Assembly (NCBI GenBank): GCA_030066195.1
Contig: JASJCB010000096.1
Coordinates: 1-39,203, forward strand
Length of the DNA: 39,203 bases
Direction of reading: 5' to 3'
Source: Acidobacteriota bacterium
GTDB taxonomy: Bacteria; Acidobacteriota; Holophagae; Acanthopleuribacterales; Acanthopleuribacteraceae
Part shown: positions 34,001 to 39,203 of the stretch, piece after piece
Layout of the letters: every line of letters begins with the position of its first letter
Position numbering within the stretch: position 1 is the first letter of the stretch
The notes under the pieces: generated by a model
What the model saw: the letters and a program-made list of their open reading frames with translations, nothing else
What the model was told of the DNA's origin: nothing
The model's database searches: none
Made by a program: the position numbers and the translations under genes

Positions 34001-35586
34001 CACACTTCCAAAACGGTGCGGCGTTCCTCATCATCCAACAGGGAAAGCCGCGATAGAGCGATGTCCGGGTCCGCGGCGATTTGAGACGCCAACATGGCGT
34101 AATGTGCGGACAGGCGTTGTGCGGTTTCTTTCGTGAACAGGTCGGTGTTGAACTCCAGCGTGCCCACGATGCCCTGGGGCATTTCGCCGACATTCAGGCT
34201 CAGGTCGAACTTGGCCGCATCCGCGGAGCCCCCGACAGGCTCGATTTCCAGGTCCGGCAGCTTAAGTTCACCCGATTCGGTGTTCTGTAAGACAAACATC
34301 ACCTGGAAGAGGGGCGAATGGCTCATCTTGCGGTCGGGCACCAACTCCTCGACAAGCTTTTCGAAGGGCACGTCCTGGTGAGCATAGGCGTCCAGGGTGT
34401 TTTCTCGAATGTGTTTCAGCAAGGTGCGGAAGGTTAAAGGCTCCGAGTCGCGTGCGGCAAGCCCGCCGATATCGGTCCGCAACACCAGAGTATTGACGAA
34501 GAAACCCACCAGCGGTTCCAATTCCTTTCTACCTCGACCCGCGATCGGGCTGCCCACGGTGATATCGTCCTGGCCGCTGTAGCGCGACAGCAGGATCTTG
34601 TAGATCGCCAACAGGACCATAAACAGGGTGGCGCCGGTCTCCTTGGTCAGGGCGTTTAGTTTTGCGGAAGAATCCCGGCCCACTTGCATGATGACCCGAT
34701 CACCGAAGAAGCGCTGAATGGCCGGCCGCTGAAAATCGGTCGGCATTTCCAATAAACCGGGCGAGCCGGACAACTGCTTGCGCCAGAATTCCATCTGGCG
34801 CTCCAGGTTTTCACCGCTCAGGTGTTGCCGCTGCCAGCCCGCATAATCGACGTACTGGATCTGGAGTTCGGGCAAGGGAGACGGCCGGCCGTCGTAAAAG
34901 GCGCGGTACAGATTGACCAACTCGTTGACCAGCACGCCCTGAGACCAACCGTCCGAGATGATATGGTGCATGACCACCACGAAGACGTGATCGTGGGGCC
35001 CCAACCGAATCAAGGTCTGGCGCAGCAGCGGACCCTCGGCCAGGTTGAAGAGAAAAGCGAACTCGGCGCTGACCATCTCGCGCAGGGCTTCCATGTCCTC
35101 GGCAAGATCGGGTCGATCCAACAAGCGGAAGTCCGCCGGGCCCGGCGGTTCGATCACCTGGCTGGGACGGCCGTCCATGGAGGGAAAGCGCGTGCGAACG
35201 GCCTCGTGACGCTTGGCGATTTCGTCACCGCAACGGCGCAGGAGGTCCACATTCAGATTGCCCTTGAAGCGGAGCCCGGTGGGAATATTATAGGTGGGGT
35301 TGGGACCTTCCAACTGGTCCAGGAACCACAGCCGCTGTTGCGCAAAGGAAAGGGGTAATTCGCCCTCGCGGGAAGCGCGTGGGATGGCTTCCTGCTTGCG
35401 GGCGCCGGCCAGGTCGGATATTTCCCTGAAGAAAAGCAGGATCTCGGCTTTCCGCTCTTTCAGTTCCTTACTCAGCTCGGGGGTCAGGGCGCCCTTGGGG
35501 GCGCTGATCTTCAACTTACCGTTATCCTCCCAGAGCTTGATCTTCAAATCTTTCAAATGACTGAAAAAGGCACGCAATTCTCTCAC
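28060..35586 (-). CDS. Two-module NRPS: docking-C-A(Ser)-PCP-C-A(LYS2-type)-PCP-TE
   Basis: About 2508 aa; the GTG at 35586 (GAGGAG 5 nt upstream) is preferred over a GTG at 35592 that overlaps that site. Residues 1-60 form a TubC-type docking domain (APKGALTPEL). C1 (about 75-520) has HHIISDG near 211; A1 (about 540-1035) has YTSGSTGKPKG near 699; PCP1 has LGGHSLL near 1090. C2 (about 1130-1570) has HHIISDG; A2 (about 1600-2120) has FTSGSTGRPKG near 1780; PCP2 has LGGHSLL near 2195. TE ends the protein with GWSLGG near 2325 and a late GHHSNM histidine. Aligned to GrsA, A1 reads D-V-W-H-F-S-L-I-D-K, a serine code. A2 reads D-P-R-N-F-V-T-R-A-K with HDPLQREIFTPL, the LYS2 aminoadipate type. There is no epimerase, reductase, MbtH or phosphopantetheinyl transferase nearby. 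The product is unknown. Confidence 0.95.
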   Translation of the reverse strand: MRELRAFFSHLKDLKIKLWEDNGKLKISAPKGALTPELSKELKERKAEILLFFREISDLAGARKQEAIPRASREGELPLSFAQQRLWFLDQLEGPNPTYNIPTGLRFKGNLNVDLLRRCGDEIAKRHEAVRTRFPSMDGRPSQVIEPPGPADFRLLDRPDLAEDMEALREMVSAEFAFLFNLAEGPLLRQTLIRLGPHDHVFVVVMHHIISDGWSQGVLVNELVNLYRAFYDGRPSPLPELQIQYVDYAGWQRQHLSGENLERQMEFWRKQLSGSPGLLEMPTDFQRPAIQRFFGDRVIMQVGRDSSAKLNALTKETGATLFMVLLAIYKILLSRYSGQDDITVGSPIAGRGRKELEPLVGFFVNTLVLRTDIGGLAARDSEPLTFRTLLKHIRENTLDAYAHQDVPFEKLVEELVPDRKMSHSPLFQVMFVLQNTESGELKLPDLEIEPVGGSADAAKFDLSLNVGEMPQGIVGTLEFNTDLFTKETAQRLSAHYAMLASQIAADPDIALSRLSLLDDEERRTVLEVWNDTAVEYDYFKTVHGCIETQAARTPDAPAVVFAGNGDENPAGGDMLTYAQLNERADRLAAHLRGLGVDRNTPVGICAERSLEMVVGLLGILKSGGAYVPLDPDYPSERLNYMLEDARVPVLLVQGERNLNSDAATVVQLEDLPSGPVENPEPATDPEDMVYMIYTSGSTGKPKGAANRHSGVVNRLYWMQEAFGLTENDRVLQKTPFSFDVSAWEFFWPLMFGARMVLARPQGHKDPVYMADLIQAQGATTMHFVPSMLEVFLAEDVRERAASLRRVFCSGEALQPELVHRFFNNLDDTELHNLYGPTEAAIDVTWWKCSPDDRQIPIGRAVANTQIYIVDRNFEPVPAGVHGELCIGGANLARGYHNRPAMTAEKFVPDPFLGVEGARLYRTGDRCRFLPDGNIAYMGRIDFQVKLRGLRIELGEIEARLMREEGVREAVVLCREDRPGDKRLVAYVMLDEQTRKARFESDLIHDWREAMLADLPEYMVPSAMLILDTFPLTPNGKLDRGALPAPEPMVSNTEYIPPANPAEELLANIWAEILGVSQVGRNDHFFMLGGHSLLATQVVSRIRDVFGVELPVRAMFEHPLLSELADSVETGRAEMSGRKAPPIVPISREDKLPFSFAQERLWFLDQLEGPTSTYNMPSALEMIGVLDLPSLERALNGMLQRHESLRTTFDQEEGIPFQVIADHVDVRLPLIDISHLPEAERDAALQELSNREALAPFNLKTGPLLRLTLIYLAPNRHAVLLTMHHIISDGWSMGVFVGELVSLYNSFSRGEEHRLPPLPYQYADFAGWQRTWLSGEELDRQVGYWKEKLGSDLNTLDFPTDRPRPAIMTTFHGAKVGTMLESEVGAKLNAVARQHGASLFMVLLAGFKLLLARICGQYDVTVGTPIAGRNRSGMENLIGCFLNSLVLRTDLSGDPNFIELIARVRETSLGAYEHADIPFEKLLEELQVQRDRSRTPLFQIFFNMLNLPEGGASLPDLEMRPVSMPDIGAKFDIELYVSELHNGALHFSISYNTDLFDEDRMQAFAGQYKMMLEQLVAKPEQPVSEFSLITPESAELIPDPTAPLETTWQGSVNDWFERAAERRPDHPALIMNDEEWTYEDLAEKIEILARQLSAAGLEKGERVAIYGRRGPELAVAIMAAMKAGGVFLMLDPAFPTPRLIDFLDIANPRIWLQLEDAEEPTEELEAFVEKLDCRAGFLLDDEGDCTLIGAIPGSGDPPEADVTVTLEPDDPAVIGFTSGSTGRPKGIVGRHGSLTHFLPWMIEEFNLTEDDRYSMLSGLSHDPLQREIFTPLCLGATLCIPEDEDFSPGGLARWYDRHKITFTNLTPAMSQILTGTREDLTLVLRTAFYVGDRLTGREAVMLRILAPEVTVINTYGSTETQRAVGYYRVPEDKVATTAENVARLEKVQPLGVGMKNAQLLVRNQDGQMAGVGELGEIYMRSPHMALGYLDDPERTGESFIANPFTDDETDRLYKTGDMGRYLADGNVAFHARADFQLKLRGFRIEPGDIESVLERHPDVSRAVVMLREATATSEAQLVAYTQVKAERITQLEGENEGDLLDKTIAVRQELNKQCREALPGYMCPGAFVLIEQMPLTPNRKIDRKALLKLKVSKLRPEGQYVAPRSNLELKLVHIWEDLLGVTPIGVTDNWFELGGHSLLAVQLMSRIKAEFDVEFYLASLFQGPNIESFAVMLAGEGVTESSCVVAINPLGSRRPFFCLHPGGGTVLCYQDLSHLLGPDQPFYGVQSRVLLGKEPLKDLKEMVAEYVEGIKQVQPEGPYRVGGWSLGGLLAFETARQLVAGGDEVDLLVIVDTYPLALVGSGPIEDTAIMLMGLLAELSATFGADLGITYEILKDLETEDQIGYVLNRAKEAGVLPPEIGASQLDKLWQVFWANHHANHGYTPEEYPGKCVLITAREKTVGKDLDLVETWGSRCKGGIEVHPSAGHHSNMVNKPHVEELAKVMDLYLSK

Positions 35587-35646
35587 GATCACTCCTCAAA
35601 CCACGGGATCCAGACCATGCAAGGTCACTCAGACGGCAACACAACC

Positions 35647-35674
35647 ATACTATGAAAACATAAAATGGTTTCAA
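35647..35674 (-). promoter_or_regulatory. Candidate promoter for the NRPS gene
   Basis: On the minus strand TTGAAA and TAGTAT are separated by 16 nt in an AT-rich patch, about 60 nt upstream of the GTG at 35586. Confidence 0.5.
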
Positions 35675-35761
35675 CAGGAAAAGTATCATCAACGAGTGAT
35701 AAAGGGCACATCCGGTACGTCCTCACGTTCGCCCGAACGGTTTTCTATGAAATCACCGTAC

Positions 35762-35788
35762 AAAAAAAGGGCGCCCGCAAAAGGACGC
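35762..35788 (-). terminator. Candidate terminator downstream of the toxin-antitoxin pair
   Basis: On the minus strand GCGTCC pairs with GGGCGC (one G-U) around TTTTGC and is followed by CCTTTTTTTG. The stem is short, and it lies about 160 nt past the PIN toxin stop. The rest of 35675-35946 shows nothing I can name. Confidence 0.4.
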
Positions 35789-35946
35789 TTCCGAGTTTAA
35801 AGGGAACCGGGCCGGTTCGCAAGAAGGAACCGCGCCGGAAAGGAAAAGGAGAAGCCCGCGGCTGCACTTTTTGGGGATTCCATGAAGAGGGGCCCTCGCG
35901 ACGACGCCGTGCCCGTGCTTTTGAAAAGACGCCGGCTTCTAAACGG

Positions 35947-36450
35947 TCACTCACTTTCCCCAAGTTCTTCTTTTGCAAGGCCAAGTGCGTAACGAAAGAG
36001 ACGTTTGCTTAAATAAAAACCGGCTTCCGTCTGTAAACGCTCAAGCCATGGTCGGACGCTGCTCAAAAGCCCCCTATTCTTTGCTTCAAGAAGGAGCCCA
36101 ACGACCCCAACAACCCGAAGGCCCATTCGCTGAGCGGTGTTCCGGCCCTCCATCTCATCTAGGAGAACCACATCCGCTTGTAATTCCAACGCCAGAGCAA
36201 TGGTTTCTGCCTCACCACGGTCCAGATCACGACGTAAAGAGTGGACCAGAAGCTCATTTTTGACATGATGCCTTTCAATCCAATCGGCCTCAGCGACCTG
36301 GGCTCTTCCTGCCCATTCCGTCCCGCCAAAGTTTAGCTCTGCCCAAACTCCCTCAGCAATATGAAGCTTGTCAAAAATTTCGTGAAGCAACTCGAACCGA
36401 CCAATCGCCGCGAGATTGGTAAGCGGTGATGTATTGCAGACCACGATCAT
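35947..36450 (-). CDS. PIN-domain toxin (DUF3368 type)
   Basis: This 167-aa protein opens with VVCNTSPLTNLAAIG, where PIN nucleases of the VapC superfamily normally have V-x-D-(T/A)-(S/N)-x-L; here the first acidic position is Asn. Further acidic residues are in GEAETIALALEL and in VVLLDEMEGRNTA, the latter a typical DUF3368 motif near residues 95-107. Such toxins are Mg2+-dependent RNases blocked by a co-encoded antitoxin. Its ATG overlaps the antitoxin's stop (ATGA), so production is coupled. The C-terminus is somewhat longer than usual and includes KRLFRYALGLAKEELGE. The family call is good; RNA target unknown, and the Asn for Asp change near the N-terminus is seen in many DUF3368 members. 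Confidence 0.85.
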   Translation of the reverse strand: MIVVCNTSPLTNLAAIGRFELLHEIFDKLHIAEGVWAELNFGGTEWAGRAQVAEADWIERHHVKNELLVHSLRRDLDRGEAETIALALELQADVVLLDEMEGRNTAQRMGLRVVGVVGLLLEAKNRGLLSSVRPWLERLQTEAGFYLSKRLFRYALGLAKEELGESE

Positions 36451-36704
36451 GGACGACCCAATGCATCTAGATTTTTCAAATCCTCATCGAGATCATCAGG
36501 TTCGAAATGAACGGTGATTTCCCTGGAGGCCAGTAATTGGCGAAATGCCCAAAGAGACATGCCCGCAAGCTCACGAGCTTTGCCCAGGGAAAGTCGGCCC
36601 CGTGCATACAAATGGATCGCGAGTTCCGTTTTCAACTCGGGGACGGTCAATCGTGCAGAATCGAGGATATCCCGTGAGAGTTCTAATGAAACTGAAGTTG
36701 CCAT
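36447..36704 (-). CDS. UPF0175-family antitoxin
   Basis: The ATG at 36704 is chosen because GGAG lies 9 nt upstream and the protein (85 aa) then begins at the conserved point, MATSVSLELSRDIL; the frame continues 30 codons upstream without merit. UPF0175 proteins share the pattern ELKTELAIHLYARGRLSLGKARELAGMS, split here around residues 20-45, with a helix-turn-helix-like core that can bind the operon's own promoter. They are regularly paired with DUF3368 PIN toxins, exactly as here. The acidic tail (PDDLDEDLKNLD) probably contacts the toxin. It is the first gene of the pair. Confidence 0.88.
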   Translation of the reverse strand: MATSVSLELSRDILDSARLTVPELKTELAIHLYARGRLSLGKARELAGMSLWAFRQLLASREITVHFEPDDLDEDLKNLDALGRP

Positions 36705-36735
36705 GACCAATGCTCCATTAAGCCGGCTTTGAGAA

Positions 36736-36764
36736 ATTATCCCACAGAATCTTTTGTTTGTCCG
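36736..36764 (-). promoter_or_regulatory. Candidate promoter of the toxin-antitoxin operon
   Basis: On the minus strand CGGACA and GATAAT are 17 nt apart, ending 32 nt before the antitoxin ATG. Confidence 0.4.
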
Positions 36765-36825
36765 TCTGAAGTCCGTTGAATGCGATCGATCCATGAACCG
36801 TCCGCTTCAGGTGCGCAGGGGCGAA

Positions 36826-36857
36826 ACTGAAGAAACCGGGCGCCTCACGGCGCCCGG
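36826..36857 (-). terminator. Rho-independent terminator after the 312-aa protein gene
   Basis: CCGGGCGCC and GGCGCCCGG pair perfectly over 9 bp around a GTGA tetraloop, then TTTCTTCAGTTT follows on the minus strand. It starts 8 nt after the stop codon at 36865. Confidence 0.88.
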
Positions 36858-36864
36858 CTGTCCA

Positions 36865-37803
36865 TCAACCTACGGCTACTCCGACCGGTTGCATTTCGGT
36901 CGTTGTAGCAGCACCACCGGTATCGGCCGGATCGGTCCCGCCGTCACCGACAGGATCGGAACCGCCTCCCCCGGTTTCACCCGTATCAGCGCCGGCAGGA
37001 TCGGAACCGCCGCCGTCCACCGGATCACCCGTACCGGGATCACCGCTGCCGGCATCGGTCGGATCGGTAGCGTCCACGGGATCGCCGCCGGTACCACCGC
37101 CGGAGCCCTCCGTTTCATCCACCGAACCGCGAAAGCGGAAACCGTAGCTACGCATAATGCGACGTACGGTCGACGCATCCTTGTCCTCCAGCAGAAGCCG
37201 CAGGTTGGAAGCCAGCCCGCGAGAGACCGTATTGGCCTCACGACGGAGCCTGGTCAACTGCTCCTGTGCCTCCTGGTAGACACGATCCGAAGCATCCGCC
37301 GAGATGCGCACCGCCCGAAATTGATCCAAGGCGGTTTGCAGTTGCTCGGCGCTCGGGTTGACCATGGCGGGAAAACCCTTGCCAACGGCCATGGCCTCGC
37401 CGTCCAGGCACCACTCACAGAGTTGCGCCCAGTCGTCGGCATTGACCGGTGAGATCAGATGCGGCATTCGATAATAGGTCAAGACCACATCCGGCTCACC
37501 CTCGCGAGCGACCCTACGTTGCAGGGTAGAACGGAAATCACGCGTAACGCGAATCATCGCATTCGCGGCCGCGCGCCGAATACCGTTTTCCTCCACCCGA
37601 AGGGAATGCGCCGTCATCTGGGCCTTCATGGCCGTCTTGAATTGCCCGAGAAGGCTTTCGGCCTTGTCGAACCAAGGGGTCAGCAGTTCATGTTTACCCA
37701 ATTCCTTGTCCCTGGCTCCGTTGCCGGAAGCCCGCTCCAAGAAACTGAGACATTGACGATTGCTCTGAATTTGAATCAAACTGATTGCGATTGCTCTTTC
37801 CAT
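36865..37803 (-). CDS. Unrecognised 312-aa protein with Gly/Asp/Thr/Pro-rich tail
   Basis: The ATG at 37803 has AAAGGATG upstream and the gene ends at a strong terminator, so this is a real single-gene unit. Residues 1-225 are helical and charged, with features such as FLERASGNGARDKELGKHELLTPW split near residues 21-45, FKTAMKAQMTAHS and VYQEAQEQLTRLRREA, suggesting a helical bundle. There is no signal peptide, membrane helix or catalytic motif I recognise. From about residue 228 the sequence becomes a low-complexity tail of repeating G-x-G-D-P-x-D and T-D-P-x-D-x-G units with several short imperfect copies. It resembles no family I can name; surface or secreted structural roles are possible but unsupported. 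Confidence 0.75.
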   Translation of the reverse strand: MERAIAISLIQIQSNRQCLSFLERASGNGARDKELGKHELLTPWFDKAESLLGQFKTAMKAQMTAHSLRVEENGIRRAAANAMIRVTRDFRSTLQRRVAREGEPDVVLTYYRMPHLISPVNADDWAQLCEWCLDGEAMAVGKGFPAMVNPSAEQLQTALDQFRAVRISADASDRVYQEAQEQLTRLRREANTVSRGLASNLRLLLEDKDASTVRRIMRSYGFRFRGSVDETEGSGGGTGGDPVDATDPTDAGSGDPGTGDPVDGGGSDPAGADTGETGGGGSDPVGDGGTDPADTGGAATTTEMQPVGVAVG

Positions 37804-38042
37804 AATATCATCCTTTGTTTGTAGATTAAGCGCGCCGGTTTTGTGGACCGGGTTGCTGCCCCCTATAGGTCAAGCGCCGTGCCAACTTCGAATTCAGGGC
37901 GTATTCCAGCCCTTCTTCAGCGGGATCTCTGCCTGGGTAAACCATTTGATATAAATACCTTGGTAAATAAAAAAAATTTCTGAACACCAGCGTCGATATG
38001 CCGACGTGCGAGAAGAAAAATCCAAAATGCGGCCTTACATTC

Positions 38043-38077
38043 TTCCACTTTTTTGGAAAACTCCCAAAAAAGTGGAA
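38043..38077. repeat. Perfect 14-bp inverted repeat with 7-nt loop
   Basis: TTCCACTTTTTTGG (38043-38056) is perfectly complementary to CCAAAAAAGTGGAA (38064-38077). The A/T-run inside the stem makes it a possible terminator or element end. Confidence 0.8.
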
Positions 38078-38484
38078 AGTGGTAGGAGAAAAGCCGTTAC
38101 GACGTAGGTTTTCCATTCTCTTATCCAGGGCTAAATAGATATTTTCAAATATGTTAGTCAATCAACCAGAAACAATCGATTTTTTCTTGAACTGCCCATA
38201 TTTTTTCCATTTTTTTGTAAAACCTAAGAAGAAGTACACCGACCCCTACTGTGCTCAAAGAAGGTCAAGGCTAATTAAAGCAATTATTTATCTAAATTTT
38301 AGCTAACAGCTTGGGTTGCCTGCTTCGATATGCGCCCCAGGGGCGTGTAACAGGCCTTGGAATGAACATTCGAGTGCGTTGTCTGTCCACCAGGTCGCCC
38401 ACAGGAAAAAGACCGCGAACCCCATCGGAGCCCTCCCTGTTTCTTCAAAGGTTCTTTCGCGGCTCGACCGCAACATAGCTTCCC

Positions 38485-38568
38485 GGCACGGACGCCCGGA
38501 TTTTCAGGCGAAGGCAGGCGACCCTGTCGTCTGTCTATCGACGTTAGGATAATCTGGGCGTCCGTGCC
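38485..38568. repeat. Inverted repeat GGCACGGACGCCC with 58-nt spacer
   Basis: GGCACGGACGCCC at 38485-38497 matches GGGCGTCCGTGCC at 38556-38568 perfectly; adding the next five inner bases gives 17 of 18 paired positions. It may be a cruciform or structured RNA. Confidence 0.75.
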
Positions 38569-38602
38569 GCCGGTTTGGGGTTTGAACGCGGAAAAAACAC
38601 CG

Positions 38603-38666
38603 GAGAGCGCGGATATGCCGGCCCAAATTTCCTCCGGCCTGCGAGGGCCGGCATCCCCGTGCTCTC
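38603..38666. repeat. Imperfect 22-bp inverted repeat with 20-nt spacer
   Basis: Bases 38603-38624 (starting GAGAGC, ending ATGCCGGCCC) pair with 38645-38666 (starting GGGCCGGCAT, ending GCTCTC) except at about three positions. The spacer contains CCTCCGGCCTGCGA. It lies 35 nt from the previous inverted repeat. Confidence 0.75.
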
Positions 38667-38732
38667 AGGTATACCGTGATCAGGCGGGAAACCAGATGGA
38701 GGTATTTCTTGCCAGGTCGAAAAAAGGTTTCA

Positions 38733-39071
38733 TTATTGATTTTGTTTAAGGATCAACTCAGCAAGAGCCAGGGCATCTTTGCCTCGTAAGCCCTTCGCCG
38801 TCACCCGGCCGTCCTTGGCGAATTCAATCGAGGCGTCCTGGCGCTTGGTCAACCAGGCTTGAATTCCCCTGGCTACAGCGGTCACCGCGGCAGAGCCTAA
38901 AATAATGCCCAGGGTGGCGCCCAAATCCATGGTTTCTTCACGATCACGCACTTGCTCGAGGCGAACATCCGGGTGGGTCTCTTCCAGAAGTTGTTTCAGG
39001 TCGGCGGCCCATTGATTGGCTTGGGCGGCAGAGGCATCGGGAAACCTGATGGAAAACTCAATCTCATTCAT
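38733..39071 (-). CDS. EACC1-type effector-associated constant component
   Basis: This 112-aa protein has the layout I recall for 'effector-associated constant component 1' proteins of predicted biological-conflict systems: an N-terminal strand (EIEFSIRFPDA), a charged helix, RLEQVRDREETMDLGATL, one hydrophobic helix (LGIILGSAAVTAVARGIQAWL, about residues 53-73), then a short beta segment with KDGRVTAKGLRG and a final helix. These small proteins accompany effector modules such as proteases or NTPases and are thought to connect them to a sensor or membrane. The start at 39071 has AGGTG about 8 nt upstream, and it sits 6 nt after the HRDC-like fragment's stop, as an operon. The effector expected next to it is not in the window. 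Assigned from memory of the pattern only. Confidence 0.6.
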   Translation of the reverse strand: MNEIEFSIRFPDASAAQANQWAADLKQLLEETHPDVRLEQVRDREETMDLGATLGIILGSAAVTAVARGIQAWLTKRQDASIEFAKDGRVTAKGLRGKDALALAELILKQNQ

Positions 39072-39077
39072 ATGTCT

Positions 39078-39203
39078 TCACCTTTGTGGAAAATGCTCGC
39101 GCATTTTTATGATCTTTTTGTCTTTGATGAATTCTTGAAGGGGTTCGTCGGCGAACTTCTCGGTCAGGGGATCGAAGCGAAGAGTAATCACCTTGGCGAG
39201 CAT
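39078..39203 (-). CDS. Short ORF matching the N-terminus of DGR-associated HRDC proteins
   Basis: The minus strand reads 41 codons from an ATG at the very edge (39203) to a TGA at 39078-39080; the true start could lie outside. The peptide VITLRFDPLTEKFADEPLQ, then EFIKDKKIIKMREHF, closely follows the pattern x-(I/V)-x-T-L-x-F-x-P-x-L-x-x-F-D-x-x-L-x-x-F-(L/I)-x-D-K-E-(L/V)-(I/L)-S-(V/I)-x-(D/E)-H-F that opens HRDC-domain proteins found beside reverse transcriptases of diversity-generating retroelements. A full member continues for about 100 residues; here it stops just after HF-PQR, so it is a truncated remnant or a stand-alone N-domain. The EACC1 gene begins 6 nt later. Confidence 0.5.
   Translation of the reverse strand: MLAKVITLRFDPLTEKFADEPLQEFIKDKKIIKMREHFPQR

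Larger units (their letters stand above)
37804..38732. other. Gene-free region of about 930 bp with strong inverted repeats
   Basis: I find no gene with a credible start. The part 37960-38310 is AT-rich and contains a 14-bp hairpin; 38480-38670 is GC-rich and holds two long inverted repeats (listed separately). An open frame at 37826-38161 begins with an unsupported TTG and crosses the hairpin. The stretch may be a scar of a mobile element or a structured regulatory region for the right-hand genes. Confidence 0.5.

Noticed and set aside
37826..38161. 111-codon minus-strand open frame
   Set aside because: It begins with a TTG lacking a ribosome site, runs through the 14-bp hairpin, and has a composition typical of AT-rich non-coding DNA. 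Kept as a weak possibility only.
38485..38568. Integron attC-like site
   Set aside because: The inverted arms suggested it, and GTTAGGA occurs nearby, but the required GTTRRRY and RYYYAAC core pair is absent and there is no integrase.

Overview
The window looks like accessory chromosome from a Gram-negative bacterium of moderate to fairly high GC. A TonB-dependent outer-membrane receptor, signal-peptide-bearing propeller proteins, a MacAB-style efflux system and a modular NRPS support this. The mix (R-body genes, a tyrosinase-VWA fusion, a carboxypeptidase-regulatory-repeat protein, six-bladed propeller proteins, an EACC1 component) would suit Acidobacteriota (Holophagae-like) or Myxococcota. 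No rRNA or housekeeping marker is present, so the taxonomy is a guess.

Layout. (1) 1-3014, minus strand: a two-gene unit of a large unrecognised helical protein followed by a DyP-type peroxidase cut by the left edge. (2) 3015-4057: a gene-free stretch with a dispersed palindromic motif family, ending in a promoter. (3) 4058-6748, plus strand: an R-body (reb) operon with two canonical RebB proteins, two divergent RebB-like proteins and two unrecognised accessory proteins, closed by a hairpin and followed by eight 42-bp hairpin repeats (6863-7198). (4) 7297-13242: a PQQ-type/BamB-like propeller (minus), a tyrosinase fused to a von Willebrand A domain (plus) and an NAPE-PLD-like MBL hydrolase (minus). 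(5) 13398-19448: a TonB-dependent receptor divergent from a membrane-anchored protein with about eight carboxypeptidase-regulatory-like domains. (6) 25538-19445, minus strand: a tightly coupled six-gene operon of HlyD-type adaptor, ABC ATPase, two FtsX/MacB-type permeases, OmpR-type regulator and sensor kinase. (7) 25721-28013, plus strand: a secreted six-cysteine peptide, a six-bladed propeller protein, a thioredoxin-like protein with an apparent frameshift, and a small four-helix membrane protein. (8) 35586-28060, minus strand: a two-module NRPS (docking-C-A-PCP-C-A-PCP-TE). The first adenylation code reads as serine; the second is of the LYS2 (alpha-aminoadipate) type. (9) 36704-35947: a UPF0175/PIN toxin-antitoxin pair. 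(10) 37803-36865: an unrecognised protein with a Gly/Asp/Thr/Pro-rich tail. (11) 37804-38732: gene-free, with three strong inverted repeats. (12) 39203-38733: a short ORF matching the N-terminus of HRDC proteins that accompany diversity-generating retroelements, followed by an EACC1 conflict-system component.

The most promising leads are the right-edge EACC1/HRDC-like pair, which points to a possible retroelement-linked conflict locus just outside the window, the NRPS with a LYS2-type code but thioesterase release, the expanded reb operon with its hairpin array, the unknown protein paired with a DyP peroxidase carrying an altered GXXDG motif, and the Cys-rich peptide/propeller/thioredoxin-like cassette. 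All assignments come from reading the sequence and recalling family motifs; no database search was run.
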